This document shows, piece after piece, positions 1 to 8,686 of a stretch of 52,288 nt of DNA (position 1 is the stretch's first letter; every line of letters begins with the position of its first letter). Below the pieces are notes generated by a model that was given only the letters and a program-made list of their open reading frames with translations, had not been told where the DNA came from and did no database searches. Source of the DNA: Phycisphaerales bacterium (GTDB lineage: Bacteria; Planctomycetota; Phycisphaerae; WQYP01); NCBI GenBank assembly GCA_027313145.1, contig DAHVEJ010000006.1, positions 1-52,288 of the forward strand. Reading direction: 5' to 3'. Made by a program: the position numbers and the translations under genes.

Positions 1-587
1 GGCAACAGGCCTTTGGAGACACCCCCCGGCAATCCGAAAACCGGATGAATGACCTTGCCTCCAAAATAAGCAATCATTTCGCGCAGGCGCCGGCGCATTG
101 AGATAACCCTCTGTCCCACTTCCTGCCCGACCTTTTCCAGAATTCCCAAGATATTACGATGTTCGGGCGGGGCCTGCGGACCGACAATGAAATCCGGACC
201 GGCGAGAATATAAAAGTGCAGCGCGTGATCTTCCACCATAAAGGCGTTGTAGACCAGTTCACGAATGGCGCGTGCCGCCCGTGGCGGTTGAACCTGGTAA
301 AGATTATCCAGCGCCTTGGTTGCCGCCATGTGATGGGCGGTGGGACAGACGCCGCAAATGCGGCTGGTAAGCTGAGGCATGTCTTCGGCGGGCCGCCCCA
401 CACAAAACGCCTCAAAGCCCCGCAATTCAGGAATTTGCAAATAGGCACGTTCCACATCCCCCTCATCATCAAGAAAAATATCAATTTTGCCATGGCCTTC
501 CAGACGGGTGATCGGATCAATGGTGATCCGCCGACGGCGGGTATTTTCTGAAATCGGGGCACCAGTTTTCGTAGGTTCTGATTTCAT
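1..587 (-). CDS. mvhA: F420-non-reducing-type [NiFe] hydrogenase large subunit MvhA (partial, N-terminal part)
   Basis: This is the catalytic NiFe subunit of a group 3c (Mvh/Vhu-type) hydrogenase. The window edge cuts off its 3' part, so only about 195 N-terminal residues are visible. They contain the family start ITIDPITRLEGHGKI (about residues 21-35) and the L1 motif RICGVCPTAHH, in which Cys78, Cys81 and His85 are the expected nickel and metal-site positions. The C-terminal L2 motif lies outside the window. The ATG overlaps the stop of the small-subunit gene (ATGA) and has an AAGGAGA ribosome site just upstream, so the start is secure. It is the last visible gene of the hdrCBA-mvhDGA transcription unit and should partner MvhG, passing electrons from H2 through MvhD to HdrA. 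Whether a dedicated endopeptidase follows cannot be seen. Confidence 0.93.
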   Translation of the reverse strand, partial: MKSEPTKTGAPISENTRRRRITIDPITRLEGHGKIDIFLDDEGDVERAYLQIPELRGFEAFCVGRPAEDMPQLTSRICGVCPTAHHMAATKALDNLYQVQPPRAARAIRELVYNAFMVEDHALHFYILAGPDFIVGPQAPPEHRNILGILEKVGQEVGQRVISMRRRLREMIAYFGGKVIHPVFGLPGGVSKGLL

Positions 588-1576
588 AAAGTCTCCTTTA
601 CCGCTGCGGAACCGATATTTGCGCTAAAACGCAACAGGCTCGCGGGCAGGGCATAACGGTAAAATGTCCCGACGGGATCAGGAATACCGGCCAACACGGC
701 ATCCACTTGATCCGATTCTTTGGCATCGACGGCGGCACTGAGGGAAGAGAGCATCTTGGCCCCTTGATCGTGAACGCGCGAGGTTGGGCCAAAACATCCG
801 GTACAAGGCATGTTTGCCGCTGGGCAGAGCGCTTCGCATCCGCCGCGGGTTGCAGGTCCCATGCACACCACTCCCTGGGCTAAAAAGCAAAGGTCGGAAT
901 CCATAGAAGTAAGGTGTGGCCGTTTGAACGCGGCGAAACGAATTTGTTCAGGTTTGCTTTTTTTGCGAGGACATTGATCGCATAATGCCACGTCCGGAGC
1001 AAGCACGGACCCCGGAGGCGGCAATTTTCCGGTCAGCAAGGCGTCGATGGCGGACGTGATAAGCCTTGGCGTCGGCGGACAGCCCGGCAGAAAGTAGTCC
1101 ACATGCACAATCTGTTCCAGAGTTCGCACGACACTCCGAAATTCCGGCAGGGTCAAGGTTCGGTTATTATCTTCACAGCGAACTGAGGGACGAACATGTT
1201 TTTCGTTGACAACCGTTGGCGCGCCGTCATAAACGTAATTTAAGATGGAGTCACGGGAGAATTGGTTGGCCAGGCCAGGAATCCCTCCCAACTGGGCGCA
1301 CGCTCCGAAAGCGATAACAAACTGGCTTTTAGCTCGCAGCAGACTCGCCATTTCCTCCTGTTCACTGGTGCGGACGGCACCATTTATGAATACCGCCGCC
1401 ATCGAACCGTTCGGCATTGCCAACACATCCTCCTTCTTAAAATCCAGCGCCACAGGCCAGAACACCAGATCGACAGCTGCCGTAATCCGCAGAATATCCT
1501 CCGCAAGATCCACGATCGCTTCTTCACAGCCTCCGCATGAAGCGCACCAATAAAATCCGATTTTGGGCTTATCCAT
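584..1576 (-). CDS. mvhG: [NiFe] hydrogenase small subunit MvhG
   Basis: This 330-residue protein is the electron-transferring Fe-S subunit of the group 3c hydrogenase. The N terminus has the proximal-cluster motif CASCGGCEE, followed by a GACAQLGGIPG segment and PGCPPTP. The C-terminal half has further Cys-rich stretches (CDQCPRK, then GGCEALCP and PCTGCFGP) suited to two more [4Fe-4S] clusters. No Tat signal is present, as expected for a cytoplasmic group 3 enzyme. I chose the ATG at 1576 (MDKPKIGFYW) because GGAGGTGG lies about five bases upstream. An in-frame ATG exists 24 bases further up, but it would lengthen the overlap and adds a non-conserved leader. The gene overlaps mvhD by 8 bases and mvhA by 4, so the three are translationally coupled. 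Confidence 0.93.
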   Translation of the reverse strand: MDKPKIGFYWCASCGGCEEAIVDLAEDILRITAAVDLVFWPVALDFKKEDVLAMPNGSMAAVFINGAVRTSEQEEMASLLRAKSQFVIAFGACAQLGGIPGLANQFSRDSILNYVYDGAPTVVNEKHVRPSVRCEDNNRTLTLPEFRSVVRTLEQIVHVDYFLPGCPPTPRLITSAIDALLTGKLPPPGSVLAPDVALCDQCPRKKSKPEQIRFAAFKRPHLTSMDSDLCFLAQGVVCMGPATRGGCEALCPAANMPCTGCFGPTSRVHDQGAKMLSSLSAAVDAKESDQVDAVLAGIPDPVGTFYRYALPASLLRFSANIGSAAVKETL

Positions 1577-2087
1577 GGACCACCTCCGGCACAACATCAT
1601 GGGTTTCCTTGCATTGGGGCAGTCGGATTGCGTCCGCCGATTCCAATATTTCAGAATCGCAGGCAGCGAAACGTCCGGGAATATCCAGCGGCCCCAAGGC
1701 CCGAATACGTTCCACCATCTCGTTTATCACGGTCTTCACTCGCTCGCCCTCGGAAGCGGATATCCATTCCAGCCGCACCCGATCTCCCGCCACGCCCATG
1801 TCGGCCAAGAGACGCAGAATCATGCGATACCGACGAAATGTTTTGAAATTACCCTCGGCATAATGGCAATCACCGGGATGGCATCCGCCAATTAATACCC
1901 CATCGGCCCCGTCGGCTAAGGCGCAAAGAACGAATTGCGGATCGATGCGGCCTGAGCACATCAGGCGGATGATGCGGACATTAGGGGCGTATCTGAAACG
2001 CGAAACTCCGGCGAGATCTGCGGCGGTATAAGTACACCAACTGCAGAAAAAGGCCACAATACGGGGCTGCCAATTCATATCAGACAT
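1569..2087 (-). CDS. mvhD: Mvh hydrogenase delta subunit MvhD ([2Fe-2S] linker)
   Basis: MvhD is the small iron-sulfur protein that docks the Mvh hydrogenase onto HdrA. The predicted 172-residue product begins MSDMNWQPRIVAFFCSWC, and its conserved cysteines occur in CSWCTYTAAD, LMCSGRIDP and GGCHPGDCHY, the expected pattern for the single [2Fe-2S] cluster. The protein is somewhat longer than the usual ~140 residues. The extra length is a C-terminal helical tail without cysteines that ends over the start of mvhG. The start at 2087 overlaps the hdrA stop by 8 bases; a second ATG three codons downstream is also possible. Its position between hdrA and mvhG matches the physical electron path from hydrogenase to HdrA FAD. 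Confidence 0.92.
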   Translation of the reverse strand: MSDMNWQPRIVAFFCSWCTYTAADLAGVSRFRYAPNVRIIRLMCSGRIDPQFVLCALADGADGVLIGGCHPGDCHYAEGNFKTFRRYRMILRLLADMGVAGDRVRLEWISASEGERVKTVINEMVERIRALGPLDIPGRFAACDSEILESADAIRLPQCKETHDVVPEVVHG

Positions 2088-4071
2088 AATCAAGCACTCC
2101 ATTGATTTCCTCAAACACCTCCTGATCCTCGAACAGATTCTGACCGATGGATCCGGATGGACACGATGCCACACAGGTACCGCAACCCTTGCACAGCGCC
2201 GGATTAATCACGGCTTTCTGTTTTTCGGCATCGAATGATATTGCGGCGTACGGGCACAATGAAATACAAGACTTACAGCCTGAACACTCTTCTCCGCGGA
2301 TATACGCCGTGTTGGGTTCCTGATCAATCCCGCCCGCATCTATGAGCGCCAGAGCTTCAGCGGCGGCGGCACCCGCTTGTGCGATACTATCCGGAATATC
2401 CTTCGGCCCCTGGCAGCAGCCAGCAATAAATACGCCATCGGTAAACGTACTGACCGGTGCCATCTTCGGATGCTTTTCCAAAAACCAGCCTTCCGCCGAA
2501 CAACTCATGTTCAATATCCTTCGCATCTCCTGGGCGTCGGCCTGCGGTTCCATTCCCACGGCGAGCACGACAAGATCCAGGGGCACGCGGCGTACGAAAC
2601 CGGCCAAGGTATCCTCCACCCGGATCACCAGCTTGCCAGCCTCATCGGGTGACAGCGCGCAGTCACTGACTTCGGCGACACGCCCTCGTACAAACTGCAC
2701 ACCCTGTTGTAGTGACCGGTCGTAAAACTCCTCGTAGCCCTTACCCGGGGCGCGAATATCAATGTAGAAAACGGTCACCTGCGCACCGGTGCGCTCGCGG
2801 ACAATCTGTGCCAGCTTCATCGAGTGCATGCAACATGTGCGGGAACACCAGCGGTTGGTTCTCATGTCACGCGAACCAACGCAGAGGATGAAACCTACCG
2901 CCGTCGGCGGCTTTCCGGAGCGCAGTCGTAATTCGCCCCCGGTAGGCCCGGAACTCGAAACCAGCCGCTCAAGTTCGATGGTGGTCATAACATCGGGGTA
3001 GCGGCCATAACCGTATTCCGGAAGTCGCTTAGCGTCGAAGAGCTTAAAGCCCGTGGCGGTAATGATGGATCCAACCTTTATTTCCAGAAGCTGCTCTTTT
3101 TGATTCAAGTTGATGGCCTTGCGGTCCGCGCACGCTTCGACGCATGTTTTTTTGCACTTGCCGGTTTTTAACTGGATGCAGCGGTCCGGATCAATAACCG
3201 CCGCCTGGGGCACCGCTTGGGGAAAAGGGATGTAGATCGGCTTTTGCATGGACATCCCGAGGTTGAACGGATCGGGGAACTTCGGCACCTTAAAGACGCA
3301 GGCATCAATACATTCCTGGCATCCAACGCACAGGTTTTCATCGACATAGCGAGCTTTACGCCGGACCGTTACGGTATAATTGCCGACGTAGCCGTCCACT
3401 TTCGCAACCTCGCTGTACGTCCAGAGGACGATATTCTTATGGGATCGTACGGCTGACATTTTCGGAGTAAGGATACAGGCAGCGCAATCCAACGTCGGGA
3501 ATGTTTTGTCAAACTGCGCCATGTGGCCGCCGATACTGGGCTGGCGTTCAACGAGATACACCTTTTTTCCGGCGTTGGCCAAAGTCAGCGCGGCGTGAAT
3601 TCCGGCAATTCCACCGCCCACAACCAAAACATCGGGGTGGATGGGCGCTCGGGTGGCCTGAAGCGGCTTATGCAGCGCCACGCGCCGGATAGCCGCAGAT
3701 ACCAAGGCTTGGGCCTTGGCGGTGGCCGCCGCCCGATCCGCGTGCACCCATGCGTCATGCTCCCGGATATTGACCATCTGGAACAAAAATGGGTTTAATC
3801 CTCCCGCGGCAACGGCATTGCGGAACGTGTGCTCATGCAACAACGGGGAGCATGAAGCCACCACCACCCGATTAAGCTTATGCTCAAGTATGTCCTGGCG
3901 GATAAGTTCCTGCCCCGGACTGGAGCACATGTACTTATAATCGCGCGATACCATTACGCCCGCAAGCGTGGACGCATACCGCGCGACCGCCGTGCAATCC
4001 ACAACATCCGAGATATTGTGGCCGCAATGGCATACGTAGAAGCCGGTCCGAATGGATTCATCGTTGCTCAT
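2080..4071 (-). CDS. hdrA: Heterodisulfide reductase-like subunit HdrA (bifurcating FAD/Fe-S protein)
   Basis: HdrA carries the FAD that performs electron bifurcation in Hdr complexes, sending electrons to ferredoxin on one side and to HdrBC on the other. The 663-residue product has an N-terminal Cys segment (VCHCGHNI), a Rossmann dinucleotide site (VVGGGIAGIHAA, around residue 150), internal cysteine motifs CVGCQECIDAC and CKKTCVEAC, a CSRTCCMHS motif, and two C-terminal ferredoxin clusters (CSGCKSCISLCP and CKGCGTCVASCP). This is the short, single-HdrA form and not a fused HdrA-MvhD or HdrA2. I chose the ATG at 4071 because homologous HdrA proteins begin just before the CxCG motif. A 53-base gap separates it from hdrB and it overlaps mvhD. 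The disulfide substrate in a bacterium is unknown. Confidence 0.93.
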   Translation of the reverse strand: MSNDESIRTGFYVCHCGHNISDVVDCTAVARYASTLAGVMVSRDYKYMCSSPGQELIRQDILEHKLNRVVVASCSPLLHEHTFRNAVAAGGLNPFLFQMVNIREHDAWVHADRAAATAKAQALVSAAIRRVALHKPLQATRAPIHPDVLVVGGGIAGIHAALTLANAGKKVYLVERQPSIGGHMAQFDKTFPTLDCAACILTPKMSAVRSHKNIVLWTYSEVAKVDGYVGNYTVTVRRKARYVDENLCVGCQECIDACVFKVPKFPDPFNLGMSMQKPIYIPFPQAVPQAAVIDPDRCIQLKTGKCKKTCVEACADRKAINLNQKEQLLEIKVGSIITATGFKLFDAKRLPEYGYGRYPDVMTTIELERLVSSSGPTGGELRLRSGKPPTAVGFILCVGSRDMRTNRWCSRTCCMHSMKLAQIVRERTGAQVTVFYIDIRAPGKGYEEFYDRSLQQGVQFVRGRVAEVSDCALSPDEAGKLVIRVEDTLAGFVRRVPLDLVVLAVGMEPQADAQEMRRILNMSCSAEGWFLEKHPKMAPVSTFTDGVFIAGCCQGPKDIPDSIAQAGAAAAEALALIDAGGIDQEPNTAYIRGEECSGCKSCISLCPYAAISFDAEKQKAVINPALCKGCGTCVASCPSGSIGQNLFEDQEVFEEINGVLDYV

Positions 4072-4124
4072 GTTCGACACCGCGCCTTTCACTTCCGATT
4101 TTACGGACCGATGCCGCTGGCAGA

Positions 4125-4988
4125 TTAAGTGGCGGCCAGAAGCTTGTCCGCAGGCAAAAAGTTCCGCTTGAGACCCAGTTGCTCCGTCGGTAGACCGAAC
4201 GCCATCCCCATGAGTTGTGTGATATAAACCGCAGGGATACGCGCCGGCCCCCATCGGCGGGCAATCTGGTCGTGATAGCTGTCAAGATTAAACTGGCAAA
4301 GCGGGCATATTGTTGCGATCAGGTCAGCACCACGGCGCTGGGCTTCGCCAAGGATGATATGGGTAAGCCGTAGACCTGCCTCCGGAGCGGTACCGGTAAG
4401 GCTTCCGCCGCAACACCTGGTTTTAAGCGGGAAGTCAACAACCCGAGCCCCCAGCGCTGTGAGAATGCGGTCCATCGCGGTGGGATTCCATTGGTCATCG
4501 AAGGAACAATGCGGTCGCACGAGCTGGCAGCCGTAGTAGGGAGCTATTTTCAGGTCCTTTAACGGACGTACGACATTCCGTTTGATTACATTAATCCCGA
4601 CATCGTACACGAGTACCTCGAGCGGGTGGCGTACAGCCGCAGTGCCAGTGTAGGTCAGCTTCGCCACCGCCAGAGCCTTTTGAACGGCAGCTCGTGTCGC
4701 CGAGTCTCCTGCGAGGCAGTTCCTGGTCTTATTCAGCGCGAGGTAACAGGCGTTACAAGGGGCAACAATGTCGCCGGGGCCGGAGCTTTCGGCGATCGCG
4801 ATATTGCGGGCACCCAGCGCACAAGCGTTGCAGTGGTCCGTGGACATATAGGCGGTGGCACCGCAGCAGTTCCAATCGTCGATCTCAGCAAGTTCCACAC
4901 CCAGCCGCTCCATCACCGGCCGCAGGGATTCATCGTAGGCCCGCCCCAAGCCCTTGAGCGAACAACCGGGGAAGTAATGGTATCTCAT
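4125..4988 (-). CDS. hdrB: Heterodisulfide reductase-like subunit HdrB (two CCG domains)
   Basis: HdrB is the catalytic subunit that binds two non-cubane [4Fe-4S] clusters through CCG domains and reduces a disulfide in methanogens. The 287-residue product starts MRYHYFPGCSLKG and contains the two diagnostic Cys-Cys-Gly motifs: DWNCCGA near residue 43 and TRCCGGS near residue 190, each with partner cysteines up- and downstream (for example CNACYLAL and CPLCQFN). The ATG overlaps the hdrC stop as ATGA and is preceded by GGAGG, so the start is clear. Bacterial versions of HdrABC-Mvh occur in sulfate reducers, acetogens and several uncultured phyla, where the low-molecular-weight thiol or other acceptor is generally unidentified. 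The same applies here. Confidence 0.93.
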   Translation of the reverse strand: MRYHYFPGCSLKGLGRAYDESLRPVMERLGVELAEIDDWNCCGATAYMSTDHCNACALGARNIAIAESSGPGDIVAPCNACYLALNKTRNCLAGDSATRAAVQKALAVAKLTYTGTAAVRHPLEVLVYDVGINVIKRNVVRPLKDLKIAPYYGCQLVRPHCSFDDQWNPTAMDRILTALGARVVDFPLKTRCCGGSLTGTAPEAGLRLTHIILGEAQRRGADLIATICPLCQFNLDSYHDQIARRWGPARIPAVYITQLMGMAFGLPTEQLGLKRNFLPADKLLAAT

Positions 4989-5575
4989 GGCGAACCTCCC
5001 GCGTTGGCATTCTTTGCTTGAGCGAGCATTGCCGCAAGCTCTAAGTGCTGTTTAATATGTTGTTGCCGGATTCCAAAACGCCGGGTACGAATCAGGTTCA
5101 GCCCCAATCGCCATGAGGATATCGCCGCTTTCCAGTTGGTCTGCAGGAAGAAACGCATGACCAGCCGCGTCTCAGTGATGCGGCCCCGGCGAACAACCAT
5201 TCGCACAAACTGCCGGGCGAGAATGGGAATGGACAGCCCGGCGGGATAAGCTCGTTCGCTCATGGCACACTGCTTGAGCGCATACATGATATCAGTAATT
5301 CCGATTTCACGCGGACATTGCACCGTGCAGGCGTAGCATGAGGAACAAAGCCAGATCGTGTTGCACGACAGTGCCTGCTTCTTAAAATCGCCTCGCACCA
5401 AGGCAATGACCTGACGCGGTGATTGATCCATGTATATACTAAGCGGGCAAGCGCCCGAACAGGCACCGCACTGGATGCACGATCCAAGCCTTTCACAACC
5501 CGGCATGGCCGCAATGGCTTTGCCGAATCCCGCAGTGCGGTCCGCCTCGCATTTTATCTTTTGCCCCAGTTCCAT
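4985..5575 (-). CDS. hdrC: Heterodisulfide reductase-like subunit HdrC (2x[4Fe-4S])
   Basis: HdrC is the ferredoxin-like subunit that relays electrons from HdrA to HdrB. The 196-residue protein has two complete ferredoxin motifs in its first 100 residues: CIQCGACSGACP around residue 33, and CSSCYACTVQCP around residue 75. A helical C-terminal half follows, rich in basic and hydrophobic residues. The ATG has a strong GGAGGTGA site seven bases upstream, so this is the first gene of the hdrCBA-mvhDGA unit. The order C-B-A-D-G-A is compatible with a single transcript starting in the divergent region before hypF. Confidence 0.92.
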   Translation of the reverse strand: MELGQKIKCEADRTAGFGKAIAAMPGCERLGSCIQCGACSGACPLSIYMDQSPRQVIALVRGDFKKQALSCNTIWLCSSCYACTVQCPREIGITDIMYALKQCAMSERAYPAGLSIPILARQFVRMVVRRGRITETRLVMRFFLQTNWKAAISSWRLGLNLIRTRRFGIRQQHIKQHLELAAMLAQAKNANAGGSP

Positions 5576-6017
5576 GAGTCACCTCCGTGAAGCAACGCAA
5601 CCGGGATTACTCCTGCTCAGCCCGGGGCAGGGGGATCCAACCTTTCTTAAGATGTTAACTCCATCACCACCCTTGCAGCAATCGGATAAATTCCGCTTTG
5701 TTGCATAAGATATATGCTGCACTGCGGTCTAGGTAATTCTCCTACCATACCTGCAAATATCTGCAACCTATAAATCTCCATATAACATTTAACACCCCCA
5801 ACGGATAGAAAAGAGCCGACGGGATTTCCCGCATGTAGGATTTTCGCTGATGCATGTTGTGGTGCATTTTCCTAGGCCCCTTAACGGTATTATACCGATG
5901 TGTTTTGTTTTGCCTGTGCTGTAGCATGAAGTTCGTGCGAGATGCTGGTCGGGCGTAACTGTGTGTGAGTTTGTTCCACACCACGCCGCGAGCCGAACGC
6001 CGCACGGAATGGGCATC
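5576..6017. promoter_or_regulatory. Divergent intergenic region between hdrC and hypF
   Basis: This 442-base stretch separates the minus-strand hdr-mvh unit from the plus-strand hyp-hox unit, so it must carry the start signals of both unless one is read from outside. I see no convincing coding frame in it. It is locally AT-rich, with the direct repeat CTGCAAATAT CTGCAA at 5751-5766 and the 13-base palindrome CGGTATTATACCG at 5885-5897. I could not find a convincing sigma-70 pair or a sigma-54 -24/-12 element for either direction, so promoter positions are left open. Confidence 0.55.
5885..5897. promoter_or_regulatory. 13-base palindrome, possible operator in the hdr/hyp divergent region
   Basis: The sequence CGGTATTATACCG is a perfect inverted repeat of two 6-base arms around one central T. 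It lies about 120 bases before the hypF start, in the only shared control region of two hydrogenase operons. Its size suits a dimeric DNA-binding regulator, but no regulator gene is adjacent and no family consensus is recognised, so the function is inferred only from position and symmetry. Confidence 0.35.
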
Positions 6018-8402
6018 ATGAACACGATGTTGAACAACCCAACGACACAACGCCGCCGGTGGAATATCCGCGGTCAGGTGCAAGGTGTTGGATTCCGTCC
6101 GTATGTTTATCGCCTGGCACGGGAATCGCACGTCACCGGTTTTGTGGCCAATAATAATTGCGGCGTGGTAATTGAGGCCCAGGGCCAAGAGGACGAGATT
6201 GTTCATTTCATTGAAATATTAAAACGTGATATTCCACCACTGGCCCGTATTGATGCCATCACGCAAGCGGCCATCGGACCGGTTGCCCATGAATATGATT
6301 TTCGGATTGCCAATAGTGACGTGCATGGCACAACCCGGGCGGCCATAACTCCGGATATGGCGATGTGCCCCGACTGTCGGCGGGAAATGTTTGACCCGGC
6401 CAACCGCCGATTTCATCACGCCTTGACCACCTGCACCAATTGCGGCCCACGCTATAGCATTATTCTGGAGGTTCCGTATGACCGTCCGGCCACGACGATG
6501 GCCGACTTTACCATGTGCGCCAGATGTCAACGGGAGTATGCCGATCCCGCGGAGCGACGATTTCACGCGCAGCCGATCTCATGCCCGGATTGCGGGCCGC
6601 AAATTCAACTGGTCAATTCACGTGGAGAACCTCTGGATGGTGATCCAATCGTTCAGACGGCCGATATGCTCATGAACGGTGCGATCATAGCCATTAAGGG
6701 TATCGGCGGATTTCATCTAGCGGCTCGGGCGGATGATGAGGCCGCCGTAATGCGGCTGCGGCAACTCAAGCAGCGCGACGCCAAGCCGTTTGCCATTATG
6801 TGCCGCTCGGTAAGTGATGCCCGGCAATTTATAAAACTTAGTCCGGAAGTCCAAGGGGTCATGGAATCGACGGTCGCGCCGATTATTCTGGCGATGCGTC
6901 AGGCCGATGCTCCGGTGGCTGCGGCGGTGGCAGGCAATAACTGTCGGCTGGGAGTCATGTTGCCGTATACACCTATCCACCATTTATTGTTCTCATACTT
7001 GGATCAGGACTTAGTAGCGTTGGTGATGACCAGCGGTAACATAACAGACGAGCCGCTGGCAATAAGTAATTCCGAGGCCCTGAAGCGCCTGGGTGGATTG
7101 TGTGACGGATTTTTATGGCATAACCGCCCGATTGCCCGAAGTGTGGATGATTCCGTCCTTCTCGATATGGGTCCGGGCGGCCCTCCGGTCCCGATACGCC
7201 GATCGCGCGGCATGGCACCATCGGCCGTTGCGCTGACCGCCGGTGTGCCAGTCATGGGGCTATGTTTGGGCGGAGAAATGAAAAATACGGTGGCAGTGGT
7301 AGCGGATTCTCAAGCGGTATTAAGTCAGCATCTGGGGGATTTACATAATCAGTCAGCGCGCCGGCAGTTTATTCAGACCATCGATGATTTATGCCGCCTT
7401 TACAAAGTCAGGCCGCAGTTCATCGCGCATGATCTGCACCCCATGTACCTTAGCGCGCAGTATGCCACACAGCTAGCCAAGCGGTTTAGCGCGCCGCTCA
7501 TTGCGGTTCAACATCATCACGCGCATGCCGCGGCAGTGCTGGCCGAGCATGGCGTGGTTGGACCGGTATTGGCATTTATTTGCGATGGAACCGGATTAGG
7601 TCCGGACGGAACCGCCTGGGGCTGCGAATTGCTGTGCGCAAGTAGTGAGACCTTCCAGCGAATCGCTTCGCTGAACCCGCTGTTATTACCCGGCGGTGAC
7701 GTGGCTGCCCGGGACATTTCCCGCAGTGCTTTCGCGGTTCTCCATCAGACGTTTGGTGCTGACTTTGATCAGCATCCGTTGGCGGCGCAACTGATTAAGA
7801 ATTGTGACGACCGGCAAATGCTTAAGCTGATGATGACACGCAATCTTCATTGCGTCATATCCAGTAGTGCCGGGAGGCTCTTCGACGCTGTAGCCGCCCT
7901 GCTGGGCTTGTGTACTTACAACAGCTTTGAAGCGCAGGCCCCCATGGCACTGGAATCAGCGGCAGCCGGAGCGCAATGCCCGCATCAATGCGCGAAGCTG
8001 TGGGATTTTATCTACGATGACAACGGGCTGGAAAGACTTGATTTCCGGCCGCTGATTAGACAGTTGATTCAGCAACAGCAGAATAATGTTCCGGTTGCCA
8101 TGCTGGCGGCAGAGTTTCAACATCAATTTGCCGCCGGGTGGGCGGATATTATCACGCGAAAGGCGGTTGAAACAAATATCCACGTGGTCGCGCTGTCCGG
8201 CGGCGTATTTGCTAATCAGTTGCTCACCGATGATCTGTCGCATCAACTCCAGCGCCAGGGCCTGAGGGTTCTTCGACATAAAAGTGTGCCGTGCAATGAT
8301 GGCGGCCTGGCACTGGGACAGGCACTGGTGGCGGTAACACGTTGGAACAATGGATTGGGCGGCAGAACAACATTGAAAACGGAGTGTGGAACATGTGCCT
8401 AG
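6018..8402 (+). CDS. hypF: Carbamoyltransferase HypF (NiFe-site cyanide ligand synthesis)
   Basis: HypF makes the thiocarbamate on the C terminus of HypE, the first step in building the CN ligands of the NiFe site. The 794-residue product shows the full domain order: an acylphosphatase-like domain with GQVQGVGFRPYVYRLA near the N terminus, two zinc fingers of CxxC-x18-CxxC type (CPDC...CTNC and CARC...CPDC, about residues 115-195), a YrdC-like domain, and a Kae1-like domain with the metal-binding HHHAHAA motif and DGTGLGPDGTAWG. I chose the ATG at 6018. ATGs at 6009 and 5961 are in frame, and neither has a clearly better ribosome site. The gene overlaps hypC by 10 bases and heads the long hyp-hox operon. 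Confidence 0.95.
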   Translation: MNTMLNNPTTQRRRWNIRGQVQGVGFRPYVYRLARESHVTGFVANNNCGVVIEAQGQEDEIVHFIEILKRDIPPLARIDAITQAAIGPVAHEYDFRIANSDVHGTTRAAITPDMAMCPDCRREMFDPANRRFHHALTTCTNCGPRYSIILEVPYDRPATTMADFTMCARCQREYADPAERRFHAQPISCPDCGPQIQLVNSRGEPLDGDPIVQTADMLMNGAIIAIKGIGGFHLAARADDEAAVMRLRQLKQRDAKPFAIMCRSVSDARQFIKLSPEVQGVMESTVAPIILAMRQADAPVAAAVAGNNCRLGVMLPYTPIHHLLFSYLDQDLVALVMTSGNITDEPLAISNSEALKRLGGLCDGFLWHNRPIARSVDDSVLLDMGPGGPPVPIRRSRGMAPSAVALTAGVPVMGLCLGGEMKNTVAVVADSQAVLSQHLGDLHNQSARRQFIQTIDDLCRLYKVRPQFIAHDLHPMYLSAQYATQLAKRFSAPLIAVQHHHAHAAAVLAEHGVVGPVLAFICDGTGLGPDGTAWGCELLCASSETFQRIASLNPLLLPGGDVAARDISRSAFAVLHQTFGADFDQHPLAAQLIKNCDDRQMLKLMMTRNLHCVISSSAGRLFDAVAALLGLCTYNSFEAQAPMALESAAAGAQCPHQCAKLWDFIYDDNGLERLDFRPLIRQLIQQQQNNVPVAMLAAEFQHQFAAGWADIITRKAVETNIHVVALSGGVFANQLLTDDLSHQLQRQGLRVLRHKSVPCNDGGLALGQALVAVTRWNNGLGGRTTLKTECGTCA

Positions 8403-8686
8403 CAGTACCCGCAAAACTTATTGAGCAGGACGGCCACCACGGCGTGGTGGACATGCATGGAAATCGTCTGCCCGTGAACACAATGATGACACCCGACGCC
8501 CAGAGCGGCGACTGGATTTTAATTCACGCCGGATTTGCCATTGAACGCCTTGATCCGGAAGAAGCTCGCAAAACATGGGCCTTGATTGCCGATGTGCAGC
8601 AGGCAGGCGGTGAACGCGCGGCGCAAGAACCGCCGCAGCAAGGACGTTCGTCGGAACCATCGACCACGCCAGGAGGCATGCTATGA
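8393..8686 (+). CDS. hypC: Hydrogenase maturation chaperone HypC
   Basis: HypC is the small chaperone that holds the Fe(CN)2CO precursor with HypD and delivers it to the hydrogenase large subunit. The product begins MCLAVPAKL, and Cys2 is the essential iron-binding residue once the initiator Met is removed, which fixes the start at 8393. The body is the usual OB-like fold length, followed by an unusual ~20-residue tail rich in Pro, Gln and Ser. That tail brings the protein to 97 residues against a usual 75-90. The stop overlaps the hypD start (ATGA). With two group 3 hydrogenases next door, one HypC may have to serve both HoxH and MvhA. Confidence 0.94.
   Translation: MCLAVPAKLIEQDGHHGVVDMHGNRLPVNTMMTPDAQSGDWILIHAGFAIERLDPEEARKTWALIADVQQAGGERAAQEPPQQGRSSEPSTTPGGML

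Noticed and set aside
74-562. 162-codon minus-strand open frame in the mvhA region
   Set aside because: It is out of frame with the real MvhA frame, which contains the RICGVCPTAHH motif and a good start at 587.
5742-6206. 154-codon minus-strand open frame across the divergent hdrC/hypF region
   Set aside because: It runs antisense into the start of hypF, has no motif or ribosome site, and looks like chance.
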